Source: Candidatus Brocadiaceae bacterium
GTDB lineage: Bacteria > Planctomycetota > Brocadiia > Brocadiales > Scalinduaceae
Direction: 5' to 3'
Assembly: GCA_919901575.1 (NCBI GenBank)
Contig: CAKKPF010000174.1
Coordinates: forward strand, 1 to 38,901
DNA: 38,901 bases
In this document: positions 1 to 8,099 of the stretch, in pieces
Layout of the letters: each line of letters opens with the position of its first letter
Numbering within the stretch: position 1 is the stretch's first letter
The notes under the pieces: generated by a model
What the model was told of the DNA's origin: nothing
What the model saw: the letters and a program-made list of their open reading frames with translations, nothing else
The model's database searches: none
Position numbers and translations under genes: made by a program

Positions 1-1
1 G

Positions 2-127
2 GGTATTAAATCGAATAATAATGCACTTGAATTGTATACAGAATTGACAAAACGAGAGAGAAGAGAGACCACCGCTTCATGGCGATTAGGCTCGAGGCTG
101 GCAGGTAGAGACTTAATGCCAATATAG
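2..127 (+). CDS. C-terminal end of an unidentified protein (partial)
   Basis: A frame is open from the left window edge for 41 codons and stops at a TAG. The visible residues are polar and arginine-rich (TKRERRETTASW, then RLGSRLAGRDLMPI). It has no in-frame start in the window except a Met three residues from the end, so the gene would begin to the left. I do not recognise the family. The only support for coding is the open frame and its plausible composition, so this could also be chance. Confidence 0.4.
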   Translation, partial: GIKSNNNALELYTELTKRERRETTASWRLGSRLAGRDLMPI

Positions 128-204
128 ACTCTTAGTGAGAGTTTTTTGACCATTTTTGTCAAAATATTTATTAATAGAATTTTTCAGGATGTTTGATAAG
201 CACC

Positions 205-654
205 AAATAATAAAATCCAAATAACAAACAAATTCCAATTACTAAAGTTCAAAATGCCCAAACAATATGATTTAGAAGAGCGAACATTCCAGTTTGCCAA
301 AAATGTTTCTCTTTATATTAAGGAATTCTCAAGAACTATTTCTAACATAGAATATGGAAAGCAAGTAGTAAGGGCATCTGGATCTGTTGGTGCCAACTAC
401 ATTGAAGCTAATGAAGCTTTAAGCAAGAAAGATTTTATTATGAGAATAAAAATATGTCGTAAAGAAGCAAAAGAATCCGCTTACTGGTTAAGACTATTAG
501 TTGAAACAAACGGTGAAAAATATACAGAAGGCGGAAGCAAACTTTCTAAAGAAGCAACTGAGTTAAAAAAGATATTTTCTTCTATCCTTGAAAAGTCAAA
601 GTAGTTTGTCATTTCATAAATTGGGATTTGTAATTTGTTTGTATTTTGTGATTT
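205..654. repeat. Imperfect inverted repeats flanking the four-helix-bundle gene
   Basis: The left arm (205-240) reads AACAAACAAATTCCAATT at its core. The right arm (619-654), read on the minus strand, gives TACAAACAAATT, then a 7-nt insertion, then CCAATT. The arms enclose only the small gene at 254-604 and sit 13 and 14 bp outside it. Related four-helix-bundle genes are known from intervening sequences in 23S rRNA genes, so an inserted cassette is plausible. The arms are AT-rich, which lowers the weight of the match. Confidence 0.45.
254..604 (+). CDS. Four-helix bundle protein (S23/IVS family)
   Basis: The 116-residue product matches the small four-helix-bundle family known from 23S rRNA intervening sequences and, more distantly, from Avd accessory proteins of diversity-generating retroelements. 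The visible hallmarks are LEERTFQFAKNVSLYIK near the N-terminus, the motif QVVRASGSVGANYIEANEAL at about 37-56, and RIKICRKEAKESAYWLRLL at about 64-82. It is predicted to be cytosolic, with no signal or membrane segment. The biochemical role of free-standing members is not established. No reverse transcriptase or template repeat lies nearby, so the diversity-generating role is not supported. The ATG at 254 is the first Met; I see no clear ribosome site. The gene is enclosed by imperfect inverted repeats, suggesting it moved as a cassette. Confidence 0.8.
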   Translation: MPKQYDLEERTFQFAKNVSLYIKEFSRTISNIEYGKQVVRASGSVGANYIEANEALSKKDFIMRIKICRKEAKESAYWLRLLVETNGEKYTEGGSKLSKEATELKKIFSSILEKSK

Positions 655-716
655 GAGAATTGTAATTTATTAACTCCCTGTTTGGTTCTGGCTTGGCCAG
701 GTTGGGGGAAAATATA

Positions 717-1205
717 ATGGATTCATTTCAGATAATAATCCTTATCATAGTATTACTAATCATGCTTGGAGGGCTTTCTGGGGTCATACTTCCAGCGATT
801 CCGAGCACGCCCCTGATATGGTTGGGTATATTTATATATGCCGTTTGTGATGGATTTGAAAGTATAAGCTGGCTTCTCCTCTTAATTTTCGCTGTCTTAA
901 CTATTATTTCTCTTGCCCTTGATTATCTTGGAGGCGTTATCGGGGCGAAGAAATTTGGTGCAACAAAATGGGGTTTGATTGGATCTGTAATCGGTGGCAT
1001 AGCCGGTTTTTTCACAGGCGGCATAGTCGGGCTGATTTTCGGCCCATTTTTTGGCGCAGTATTACTTGAATTAATCTTTGGCAAGGATTTGAGAGGTGCG
1101 TTTAAGTCGGGTGCAGGAACATTAGTTGGCTTTATTGGAGGTGCAATCGCAAAACTGGCTATAGGCGTTATTATGATTGGCATATTCATCTGGGAGGTAA
1201 TTTAA
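717..1205 (+). CDS. DUF456 family small membrane protein
   Basis: The product has about 162 residues and is strongly hydrophobic, with perhaps four or five membrane helices. It has the glycine-rich arrangement typical of DUF456 proteins: GGLSGVILPAIPSTPLIWLG near the start and DYLGGVIGAKKFGATKWGL in the middle, followed by a long G/A-rich segment. The function of the family is unknown. The frame is also open from a TTG at 693, but the ATG at 717 is preferred because the GGGGGAA run just upstream (704-710) is correctly placed as a ribosome site. It stands alone between repeat-rich DNA on both sides. Confidence 0.75.
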   Translation: MDSFQIIILIIVLLIMLGGLSGVILPAIPSTPLIWLGIFIYAVCDGFESISWLLLLIFAVLTIISLALDYLGGVIGAKKFGATKWGLIGSVIGGIAGFFTGGIVGLIFGPFFGAVLLELIFGKDLRGAFKSGAGTLVGFIGGAIAKLAIGVIMIGIFIWEVI

Positions 1206-1414
1206 TTATATAGGGATTTCCATTTTAAGTTTTTGTGATTTTAGTAGTTATGACTTTGACCTTTTACTGTGGATCAATTCAAACCTCAAGGTATGAGATA
1301 CATTTCGTGATTCTAAAGCCTTAGTTTCGTGCAGATAGTGGATGCAACTCATGGCTTCCTGCCCGAATAGGTACCCGTCCCCGCCAGAAAGACGTGTCGG
1401 GCTGGCGAACGGCA

Positions 1415-1441
1415 CCTGCCCGACTTCTTCGTTCAGGCGGG
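1415..1441. repeat. GC-rich dispersed repeat, copy 1
   Basis: CCTGCCCG (1415-1422) followed after 11 nt by CAGGCGGG (1434-1441). The same pair recurs at 1965-1988 and, inside a Rieske gene, at 33768-33788. A further half copy begins near 1360. The surrounding DNA is AT-rich, so the block stands out in composition. Confidence 0.6.
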
Positions 1442-1483
1442 TTGCCGGGCGGACAGGCGGGTAGACTTGAGAGGTTTATTTTA

Positions 1484-1728
1484 AAAGCCCGAAGGGCTGA
1501 CTTATTAAAGCCCAGGGCATCGTCCTGGGGACAAATGATAAAAGAAACGTAAGCCCTGAAAGGGCGATTTAAAGAATTATGAAATATTAAATTGTTATGG
1601 GGTTGAATATGACGAGCGTTATCTATGGGATTAAATTGTTAATTCGCCCCTTCAGGGCTAAATATCTTAACACCTCAACCCACCCAGGGTTTTACTCTGG
1701 GCTTTAATAAGTCAGCCCTTCGGGCTTT
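1484..1728. repeat. 245-bp element with perfect 32-bp inverted ends
   Basis: Positions 1484-1515 and 1697-1728 are exact reverse complements over 32 bp. Inside, a second inverted pair (1553-1567 and 1644-1658) matches with one difference, and the ends contain their own small palindromes (GCCCGAAGGGC; CCCAGG to CCTGGG at 1511-1529). There is no transposase frame inside. It resembles a miniature inverted-repeat element or a REP-like element moved in trans. The nesting would allow a long cruciform or a highly structured RNA. Confidence 0.75.
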
Positions 1729-1770
1729 AAGTACATGTATAGGAATTTCAATCCTTGTTTATTATACGCA

Positions 1771-1822
1771 AAATAAAACCCTAAAGGGTAAAATCCAGAA
1801 AGGAGTTAAGGCTTCAGCCTTT
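1771..1822. repeat. Dispersed repeat, copy 1
   Basis: Contains AAAACCCTAAAGGGTAAAAT, then CCAG, GGAGTTAAGGCTT and AGCCTTTT. A near-identical copy lies at 36496-36541, about 34.7 kb away, just upstream of the second octaheme cytochrome gene. Both carry two small palindromes (CCCTAAAGGG and AAGGCTTcAGCCTT). Confidence 0.7.
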
Positions 1823-1964
1823 TAACTTGATGGCCAAGAATTTCAAAGTTGCCTTATGTCATTCCCATGAAACCTGTCCTCGACCCATATCGGGGAATGG
1901 AAATCTAATTGTCCTTGTAATGATAATTCTAGATTCCCGCTCAACAGATTGTGGGAGTGACAGA

Positions 1965-1988
1965 CCTGCCCGAATAGGTCCAGGCGGG
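1965..1988. repeat. GC-rich dispersed repeat, copy 2
   Basis: CCTGCCCG (1965-1972), an 8-nt spacer, then CAGGCGGG (1981-1988). It belongs to the family seen at 1415-1441 and 33768-33788. Confidence 0.6.
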
Positions 1989-2051
1989 GAATGGTTAAGT
2001 AGTTGGGTTTTTGTCTTTTAAAACCCAACCTAATTTAAGCTATTTTATGTC

Positions 2052-2071
2052 ATTCCCACGGAAGTGGGAAT
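2052..2071. repeat. REP-like palindrome
   Basis: ATTCCCAC, GGAA, GTGGGAAT forms a perfect 8-bp stem preceded by GTC. Sequences of this GTCATTCCC/GGGAATC type are common dispersed palindromes in many bacterial genomes. A larger, diverged relative covers about 1857-1965. Confidence 0.6.
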
Positions 2072-2139
2072 CTGGATATAGCTGTCATAAAAGGATGCAA
2101 CACGTTATTGGATAACTTATAGATCACAGAGATGAAATT

Positions 2140-2829
2140 ATGATCTTGCATAGAGACCTGGATATAGGAAAGCTTTCTCCCTGTCCTTATCTGACGGATA
2201 GAAAGAAGCAGATCAAATACTTTATTGCGAGTGAGCTTGACGAATCCGACGTTTCGTTTTTACTTGCGAAAGGCTGGAGAAAATTTGGTGTATATTTCTT
2301 CCAACCCTCCTGTCCCGGATGTCAAGAGTGTGTTCCCATTCGGGTTATATCAGATGAATTTAAACCTTCTAAAAGTCAAAGGCGGAATCTGAAAAGGAAC
2401 GGGGACATAGATGTAGTCTTTGGCCCGCTTAAATTCAGCGAAAGGGCCTTTGAGATTTACAAGGATCATTCAAATCAGCGTTTCTCTCAGGAGTGTAGTC
2501 TGGAGAAATTCATTATCAACTTTTTCTCGCCCTCTACCCCAGGCCTCCAGTCTGAGTTCTATCTCAATGGCAAATTGATAGGTATGGGTTTTCTGGATAA
2601 AGGTGAGGATTGTCTGAGCAGTGTGTATTTTATTTATGATACAGGGTATTCTCATCTGGGGTTGGGGACTTTCAGTATCTTAAAGGAGATCGAACACACA
2701 CAATCTCTTGGACTGAAATACTATTGCCTGGGCTATTACGTTCGTGAATGTCAGAGAATGGCATACAAGAATAATTTTAAACCGAGGGAGCACTACAACT
2801 GGTCGCAGGATAAGTGGGATGCCGTTTGA
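2140..2829 (+). CDS. bpt: Ate1/Bpt-family aminoacyl-tRNA-protein transferase
   Basis: The 229-residue protein belongs to the arginyl/leucyl-tRNA-protein transferase family. Members transfer an amino acid (leucine in bacterial Bpt) from its tRNA to the N-terminus of proteins starting with an acidic residue, marking them for ClpAP degradation. The two family signatures are clear: CPYLTDR at about 15-21 and the block GWRKFGVYFFQPSCPGCQEC at about 45-64, whose cysteine cluster is characteristic. The C-terminal half carries YYCLGYYVRECQRMAYKNNF, typical of the acetyltransferase-like fold. Length fits the bacterial family. It acts in the cytosol. It stands alone and is followed by two strong hairpins. 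Leucine against arginine specificity cannot be read from sequence alone. Confidence 0.85.
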   Translation: MILHRDLDIGKLSPCPYLTDRKKQIKYFIASELDESDVSFLLAKGWRKFGVYFFQPSCPGCQECVPIRVISDEFKPSKSQRRNLKRNGDIDVVFGPLKFSERAFEIYKDHSNQRFSQECSLEKFIINFFSPSTPGLQSEFYLNGKLIGMGFLDKGEDCLSSVYFIYDTGYSHLGLGTFSILKEIEHTQSLGLKYYCLGYYVRECQRMAYKNNFKPREHYNWSQDKWDAV

Positions 2830-2840
2830 GTCCAAGTAGT

Positions 2841-2863
2841 ATCACAGGCATCTTGCCTGTGAT
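2841..2863. terminator. Hairpin after the transferase gene
   Basis: ATCACAGGCA, TCT, TGCCTGTGAT: a perfect 10-bp stem with a 3-nt loop, 12 nt after the stop codon. It lacks a strong T run but lies between convergent genes, so it probably ends transcription or protects RNA ends. Confidence 0.6.
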
Positions 2864-2900
2864 TGACAGTGAGGAAGGAATTAAAGCAATCCCCCTGTTT

Positions 2901-2919
2901 CCCCCTTTGTTAAAGGGGG
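2901..2919. terminator. Second hairpin between convergent genes
   Basis: CCCCCTTT, GTT, AAAGGGGG forms a perfect 8-bp stem. Placed between the converging genes that end at 2829 (plus) and 2950 (minus), it can serve both directions. The repeat character of the sequence suggests a dispersed palindrome reused as a terminator. Confidence 0.5.
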
Positions 2920-2949
2920 ATTAAGGAGGATTTAATTAGTCAGGGTCTT

Positions 2950-4071
2950 CTACACAGAGAAATCAAGTGTTTTTCTGGCAAGTTCTTTTTCAAGCTTACA
3001 TAAATCACCGTTTAAATCTTTACAAAGAGACCTTTGCAGGTCTGCTTCATTTCCCTGTTCTATTATGGTTCCGGCAAAATCGAGGTGCTGCTCAGCATGA
3101 AGTTCTTTTGCCCTGGGTGCAGTCATATCTATAAGACGTCTGAGTTGTTCGCTGATGGTGATGATTTCTCCTGTCTCCGGTTCTATCATTTTAGCATTGA
3201 GTCCGTATCTCATTGCCTTCCACCAGTTTTCTTCGAGATATCCGGCATGAAGGTCACTTACTGGGTCTCCCGCAAAGAACCGGTCCTGATATATAGCAAC
3301 GGCAGCTTGTATCATGGCGGCAAACGCTCCGATACGACGAACGGATGTAGGAATATCAAATATCCGAAACTCAACAGTACCCAGCGGCGGTTGGGGACGA
3401 ATGATCCACCATAAATCACCGGGCCGTGTTATATCGCCTGCGGCAAGAAGTTTTTCGTAAAAAGCGACCAATTCCGGAAAGGATTTAAAGGGTGGGGCGA
3501 ATTTGGTTCGAGGCATGGAATGGAACAAGTGCGCTCGTGTAGAAGTCAATCCTGTATCTCCACCATCGTAGTAAGGTGAATTTGCGGAGAGGGCTAATAA
3601 AGGGTATGCCCATCGCCGCATTTCGTTCATGACATAGATGGCCGCCTCTTCATTTTTTACACCGACGTGTATGTGCAGCCCGAAAGCCAGCATGCGGTGG
3701 GCGATATATCCGTGATTATCACGCACCCATTGGTAATGTTCATTGTCTACGAAAGGTTGTTTTCTCCAATCAGAAAAAGGGTGGCTTCCTGCTGCAACAA
3801 GGTTAACATTAAGTTTTTTACAGTACTCTGCCAGGACAGTGCGGCCGTCAGCTGTTTCTTGTATTAGTTCGTCTACAGTTTTGTAAACACCCGTACGAGT
3901 TTCCAAGACGCACTGAAGCAGTTCGTAACATACTCTTTCACGAAATTCGGCATCAAGAAGCGCCATAACCTTATCAATAGAAGGCGTAAGTTCTGCAGTT
4001 TCCGTATCTATCAAATGGAGTTCTTCTTCTATGCCTAATGTGGGATAGTCATTTTCCTTGAATGGTTTCAT
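2950..4071 (-). CDS. Carboxylate-amine ligase, YbdK/GCS2 family
   Basis: The 373-residue protein belongs to the glutamate-cysteine ligase type 2 (YbdK) family of ATP-grasp-like amide-forming enzymes. Near the N-terminus TLGIEEELHLID carries the acidic metal-binding pattern. Further on are AAGSHPFSDW, LHIHVGVKNEEAAI (the conserved HxHVG), LLALSANSPYYDGGDTG and GTVEFRIFDIPTS, all family landmarks in the right order. Members join a carboxylate and an amine in the cytosol; E. coli YbdK has weak glutamate-cysteine ligase activity, but the true substrate of most members is unknown. Length is usual. It is transcribed away from the SUMF1-domain gene, with an 84-bp gap, and I see no operon partner. 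Confidence 0.85.
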   Translation of the reverse strand: MKPFKENDYPTLGIEEELHLIDTETAELTPSIDKVMALLDAEFRERVCYELLQCVLETRTGVYKTVDELIQETADGRTVLAEYCKKLNVNLVAAGSHPFSDWRKQPFVDNEHYQWVRDNHGYIAHRMLAFGLHIHVGVKNEEAAIYVMNEMRRWAYPLLALSANSPYYDGGDTGLTSTRAHLFHSMPRTKFAPPFKSFPELVAFYEKLLAAGDITRPGDLWWIIRPQPPLGTVEFRIFDIPTSVRRIGAFAAMIQAAVAIYQDRFFAGDPVSDLHAGYLEENWWKAMRYGLNAKMIEPETGEIITISEQLRRLIDMTAPRAKELHAEQHLDFAGTIIEQGNEADLQRSLCKDLNGDLCKLEKELARKTLDFSV

Positions 4072-4155
4072 TACTTAGATAAGCATATCTTTAAGGAGGA
4101 TGCAAATCAAGAAGAAGATGAATATTAGAAAGACTATTTGACATAAAAACATTCT

Positions 4156-5076
4156 ATGATAAGCTTTAAGGGTATGGTTATGAAGAGTAATAAAAAACAG
4201 AACCTTCCAAAAAACATGGCGCTCATTCCTGAAGGTCTGTTTTTAATGGGAAGCACAGAAGAAGATATTGGCAAATTATTAGAACTTGACCGCAATGTTG
4301 AGGCGGGCAGGTTTGATGTCGAGATCCCTCAGCGAGAGGTCTATATGAGTGCATATCTGATTGATAAGTATCCCGTTACTAATGCGGAATATAAAAAGTT
4401 TATAGAATCAGGCGGTTATAAACAGAGAGATTTGTGGTCGGATGCCGGGTGGGATTATGTCCAGAGGTCAAAACCTTTGGACAGTGATGTCGTGAATAGC
4501 GCCCTGGATGGCGAAGATGATTGTCCCGTAGTAAATGTTTCCTGGTACGAGGCTGAGGCATTTGCAAGATATGCGGGCAAAAGGCTTCCCACCGAGGCAG
4601 AATGGGAAAAGGCAGCTCGCGGCACGGACGGCAGGACATATCCGTGGGGCAACGAATTCGATAAAACAAGATTAAATTGTGCCGAATCTAAGATTGAAAA
4701 ACCAACTCCCGTTACTAAATACTTGCAGGGTGTAAGTGATTATGGATGTTTTGATATGGCGGGAAACGTTTGGGAATGGACAGCAGATTGGTTTGACAGC
4801 CAATATTACCGTTCTGCCACTGATAGAGATCCGCAAGGACCAGCAAGGGCAGAAGATAAACCGTTTTTCGGGAGACCGGAGGACGTGGGCACCTCTATTT
4901 ATGAATTGGAACCCGCAGAGGCGGGCAGCAGCACACTAAGCTATTGCAAAGTGTTGCGCGGAGGCTCCTGGAACGGCGGAGGCGTTATTCATATCCGTTG
5001 TGCAAATCGCGATTATGATGAGCCTGATTACAAAAATGAAACCATTGGCTTCAGATGCGCCAGGTCTTTAATATAA
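4156..5076 (+). CDS. SUMF1/FGE-fold protein lacking the FGE cysteine pair
   Basis: This 306-residue protein has a full formylglycine-generating-enzyme (SUMF1) fold. It starts with MALIPEGLFLMGSTEED, then has PVTNAEYKKFIESGG, CPVVNVSWYEAEAFARYAGK, RLPTEAEWEKAARG, YPWGNEFD, DMAGNVWEWTADWF and, at the end, VLRGGSWNGGG and GFRCARS. In true FGE a cysteine pair lies just after the RGGS block; here that stretch has only the structural Cys of IRCANR, so sulfatase activation is unlikely. It may be a ligand-binding member or an EgtB-like enzyme with an unknown substrate. There is no signal peptide. An internal ATG at 4180 has a better ribosome site (AAGGG at 4168, 7-nt spacing) and may be the true start. 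It lies just ahead of transketolase. Confidence 0.8.
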   Translation: MISFKGMVMKSNKKQNLPKNMALIPEGLFLMGSTEEDIGKLLELDRNVEAGRFDVEIPQREVYMSAYLIDKYPVTNAEYKKFIESGGYKQRDLWSDAGWDYVQRSKPLDSDVVNSALDGEDDCPVVNVSWYEAEAFARYAGKRLPTEAEWEKAARGTDGRTYPWGNEFDKTRLNCAESKIEKPTPVTKYLQGVSDYGCFDMAGNVWEWTADWFDSQYYRSATDRDPQGPARAEDKPFFGRPEDVGTSIYELEPAEAGSSTLSYCKVLRGGSWNGGGVIHIRCANRDYDEPDYKNETIGFRCARSLI

Positions 5077-5137
5077 ATTTAGATTTTTTAGACAGGATTA
5101 CATAAAACCTAAATAATTTGAAAGTGGATAGGAGAAA

Positions 5138-7168
5138 ATGAAAGAAAAAGGGAACCTTGATCAGTTATGCATCGGTACCATACGAACGTTATCAATGGAT
5201 GCGGTACAAAAGGCAAATTCCGGGCATCCGGGTGCGCCGATGGGCCTTGCGCCTGTAGCATTTACACTTTGGGATAGATTTATGCGCCACTCTCCCTGCA
5301 ACACAGATTGGCCTAATCGGGATCGTTTCGTACTTTCGGCGGGGCATGCTTCAATGCTTTTGTACAGTATATTACACATATTTGGATACGATATCAGCCT
5401 GGACGATATTAAGAATTTCAGGCAATTGCATAGTAAATGTGCCGGCCATCCTGAATATGGTCTGGCGCCGGGTGTAGAAGTGACTTCAGGGCCTCTTGGA
5501 CAGGGCGCTGCAAACAGCGTTGGTATGGCGATAGCGGAGAGGTGGCTTCAATCATATTTCAATCGTCCCGGACACGAGATAATTAATTATAATATATTTG
5601 CCATTGCGGGCGACGGATGCATGATGGAGGGTATATCCGGCGAAGCGGCATCTCTGGCAGGCCACCTCAGCCTGAGCAACCTGGTATGGATTTATGATAA
5701 TAATAATATTACTATTGAAGGCAACACATCACTGGCATTCAGCGAAGATGTGGCCGCGCGCTTCAGGGCTTACGGATGGAACGTTCAGCATGTTACAGAT
5801 GCGAATGATATAGGAACGCTGGAGAGGGAACTGCAAACCGCTATAGATGAAAAAGAGCGGCCGTCTATAATAATTGTTGATAGCCATATTGCGTATGGCA
5901 GTCCTAATAAGCAGGATACAGCGGACGCTCACGGCGCTCCCCTGGGTGATGACGAGGTCAGGGCTGCGAAGGAAAATTATGGTTGGGATCCGGACAAAAC
6001 ATTTTACGTGCCTGATGAAGTCTCGAAGTTTAAAGAGGCTATGATAGATAAGGGTACAAGGTTGGAAGAGGAGTGGAAGGAAAAGTTAAAGGCCTATACA
6101 AAGGCGTTTCCTGATCTGGCAAGGCAATTTAATACAATGCAGAATTGCGAATTGCCGGAGGGATGGGAGGACATCATTCCAACCTTTCCGGCTGACGCAA
6201 AGGGACTTGCTACCAGAGAATCAAACAATAAGATAATAAATCCGATTGCTGATAAAATCCCGTGGTTCATGGGGGGCTCTGCTGATTTGGGGCCTTCTAC
6301 AAAGACCTATATAAAAGAGACTACGAGTTTCAGCAAGGAAGATTACGGTGGCAGAAATCTCCATTTCGGAGTTCGTGAACATGCCATGGGGGCCATTATA
6401 AATGGAATGTCTTTAAGCAAGATCAGGCCATACGGGGCTACATTCTTTGTTTTTTCAGATTATGCGCGTCCTGCAATCCGCTTATCTTCTTTGATGAAGC
6501 AGCCTGTGATTTATATTTTTACTCACGACAGTATTGGTGTTGGCGAGGACGGGCCGACACATCAGCCTGTCGAACATCTTGCTTCGTTACGTGCAATGCC
6601 TGATTTAGATGTCATTCGCCCTTCAGACGCCAATGAACTGTCAGTGATGTGGAAGTACATCATGGGACTTAAGGACCGTCCTGTTGCGCTGGTCTTAAGC
6701 CGCCAGGCTATGCCTACTCTTGATCGTTCAAAATATGCCCCGGCTGATGGCGCATCAAAGGGGGCTTATGTCCTGATTGAGAGTGAAGGTACCCCTGATG
6801 TTATCCTGATAGGAACCGGTTCTGAAGTTCAAATATGTCTTGATGCGTATGATCAATTGACAGATGAGGGAATCAGGGCAAGGGTAGTAAGTATGCCGTG
6901 TTGCAGTCTTTTTCAAAGTCAGGAAAAAGATTACCAGAAAGAGATTTTACCTGATTCAGTGCGGGCACGTGTTGTAGTAGAAGCAGGGTCGACTTCCGGT
7001 TGGCATAGATATACCGGAAGGCCGGATGATTGTGGTATATTCGGGCTTAAGGGCTTCGGCGCTTCCGCACCTTCCAAAGATTTATACAAAGAATACGGTT
7101 TTACCACGGAGAGAGTGGTGCAGGTGGCAAAAAACGTTATAAAAAAAGCAAAAAACAAAATAATTTGA
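5138..7168 (+). CDS. tkt: Transketolase
   Basis: The 676-residue product is a full-length thiamine-diphosphate-dependent transketolase, moving two-carbon units between sugar phosphates in the pentose phosphate pathway. The N-terminal domain shows [40 protein letters not shown], and the ThDP-binding [20 protein letters not shown]. The central pyrimidine domain has the catalytic-region [15 protein letters not shown] and a histidine-rich [16 protein letters not shown]. The C-terminal domain includes [10 protein letters not shown]. The start is supported by TAGGAGA 7 nt before the ATG. It leads a run of four pathway genes on one strand (tkt, pgl, gnd, zwf) and is 45 bp from pgl, so an operon is likely. 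Confidence 0.95.
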   Translation: MKEKGNLDQLCIGTIRTLSMDAVQKANSGHPGAPMGLAPVAFTLWDRFMRHSPCNTDWPNRDRFVLSAGHASMLLYSILHIFGYDISLDDIKNFRQLHSKCAGHPEYGLAPGVEVTSGPLGQGAANSVGMAIAERWLQSYFNRPGHEIINYNIFAIAGDGCMMEGISGEAASLAGHLSLSNLVWIYDNNNITIEGNTSLAFSEDVAARFRAYGWNVQHVTDANDIGTLERELQTAIDEKERPSIIIVDSHIAYGSPNKQDTADAHGAPLGDDEVRAAKENYGWDPDKTFYVPDEVSKFKEAMIDKGTRLEEEWKEKLKAYTKAFPDLARQFNTMQNCELPEGWEDIIPTFPADAKGLATRESNNKIINPIADKIPWFMGGSADLGPSTKTYIKETTSFSKEDYGGRNLHFGVREHAMGAIINGMSLSKIRPYGATFFVFSDYARPAIRLSSLMKQPVIYIFTHDSIGVGEDGPTHQPVEHLASLRAMPDLDVIRPSDANELSVMWKYIMGLKDRPVALVLSRQAMPTLDRSKYAPADGASKGAYVLIESEGTPDVILIGTGSEVQICLDAYDQLTDEGIRARVVSMPCCSLFQSQEKDYQKEILPDSVRARVVVEAGSTSGWHRYTGRPDDCGIFGLKGFGASAPSKDLYKEYGFTTERVVQVAKNVIKKAKNKII

Positions 7169-7213
7169 TAGTACACAGGTTTCCGCTACAGCAGACATTT
7201 GTAATTTTAAGTT

Positions 7214-7972
7214 ATGGGGAAAAAGATTCACGTTTATCCAAATAAAAAGAAACTCGCAACCGAAGCTGCAGAGCGGGTTATAAATGTGATTGGGCAGACG
7301 ATACGGGAAAATGGTTTGTGCAATATAGCGTTGGCCGGCGGCAAAACTCCCCGTGAAGTATATTCAATGCTGGCTACGGACGCTTACCGGGATCAAGTGG
7401 CTTGGAGTAAGCTTCATCTTTTCTGGGGTGATGAGCGGATGGTTCCTCCGGAGCATCTGGATAGTAATTTCAGGATGGTTCAGGAAACGCTTCTTGATCG
7501 TATCAATATACCGGATGGAAATATTCATCGGATTCGGGGAGAAATTGCGCCGGAAAAGGCGGCTACGGAGTATGCGGAGTTGCTGCACAACCATTTTAAA
7601 GAAGGGTTGCCACGTTTTGATTTAATATTGCTTGGACTGGGAGATGACGGCCATACTGCTTCACTTTTTCCTGGTACGGATGCGGTTGAAGAAGGTGAAC
7701 GGCATGCGGTTGCAGTCTATGTTCCCGGGTTAAATACATGGCGGGTGACGTTAACATTGCCTGTACTTAATGCGGCCAAGGAAATTTTATTTCTGGTTTC
7801 TGGCAGATCAAAGGCTGATATTGTCCAGCGTATAATAAGTATCAAACAACCTGCTAAAGAATTTCCTGCAACCATGGTAAATCCGGAAAACGGCACACTT
7901 CACTGGATGCTGGATTCCGAGGCAGTGGTTTTAATCAATAAAAACGCAAGAGAAGTTATGTTTCATTATTAA
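7214..7972 (+). CDS. pgl: 6-phosphogluconolactonase (DevB/SOL type)
   Basis: The 252-residue enzyme hydrolyses 6-phosphoglucono-lactone to 6-phosphogluconate, the second step of the oxidative pentose phosphate pathway. Family motifs are all present: NIALAGGKTPREVYSML at about 36-52 (sugar-phosphate binding), LFWGDERMVPPEHLDSNFRM in the middle, and LILLGLGDDGHTASLFPGT at about 137-155, holding the catalytic histidine region. It is cytosolic. It is the second of four pathway genes; 127 bp containing a hairpin repeat separates it from gnd. No strong ribosome site precedes the ATG, so translation may depend on coupling to the upstream gene. Confidence 0.93.
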   Translation: MGKKIHVYPNKKKLATEAAERVINVIGQTIRENGLCNIALAGGKTPREVYSMLATDAYRDQVAWSKLHLFWGDERMVPPEHLDSNFRMVQETLLDRINIPDGNIHRIRGEIAPEKAATEYAELLHNHFKEGLPRFDLILLGLGDDGHTASLFPGTDAVEEGERHAVAVYVPGLNTWRVTLTLPVLNAAKEILFLVSGRSKADIVQRIISIKQPAKEFPATMVNPENGTLHWMLDSEAVVLINKNAREVMFHY

Positions 7973-8006
7973 ATAACAATTAACTTGCCTGAAAATTTTG
8001 ATGTAG

Positions 8007-8059
8007 GGTGGATTACCCGTCCGACCGTGTCATCCGGGCGGGAGCGGAGCGAATCCACC
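8007..8059. repeat. Hairpin repeat between pgl and gnd
   Basis: GGTGGATT (8007-8014) pairs with AATCCACC (8052-8059). Between them is GC-rich DNA with CCCGTCC and GGGCGGGA that resembles the GC-rich repeats elsewhere in the window. The element interrupts the pentose phosphate gene run and could tune relative expression. Confidence 0.55.
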
Positions 8060-8099
8060 AATTCCTGTGTTGAATATTATTGTTTAATGAAAAGTAATC

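Larger units (their letters stand above)
1206..2139. other. Repeat-rich intergenic region
   Basis: About 0.9 kb without a credible gene. It holds a GC-rich block (about 1360-1470) against an AT-rich background, the 245-bp inverted-repeat element at 1484-1728, a copy of a repeat that recurs near 36.5 kb (1771-1822), and several GGGAAT/ATTCCC hairpins (about 1857-1965 and 2052-2071). Short open frames over 1827-2028 on both strands run through these repeats and show no protein character, so I do not call them. Confidence 0.75.

Noticed and set aside
1827-2028. Overlapping 61- to 64-codon frames on both strands
   Set aside because: They run through REP-like palindromes and repeats and show no protein-like composition or ribosome site.
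4100-4141. A 13-codon frame after AAGGAGG between the divergent ligase and SUMF1 genes
   Set aside because: The ribosome site touches the ATG with no spacing, and the peptide is lysine-rich with no sign of selection.
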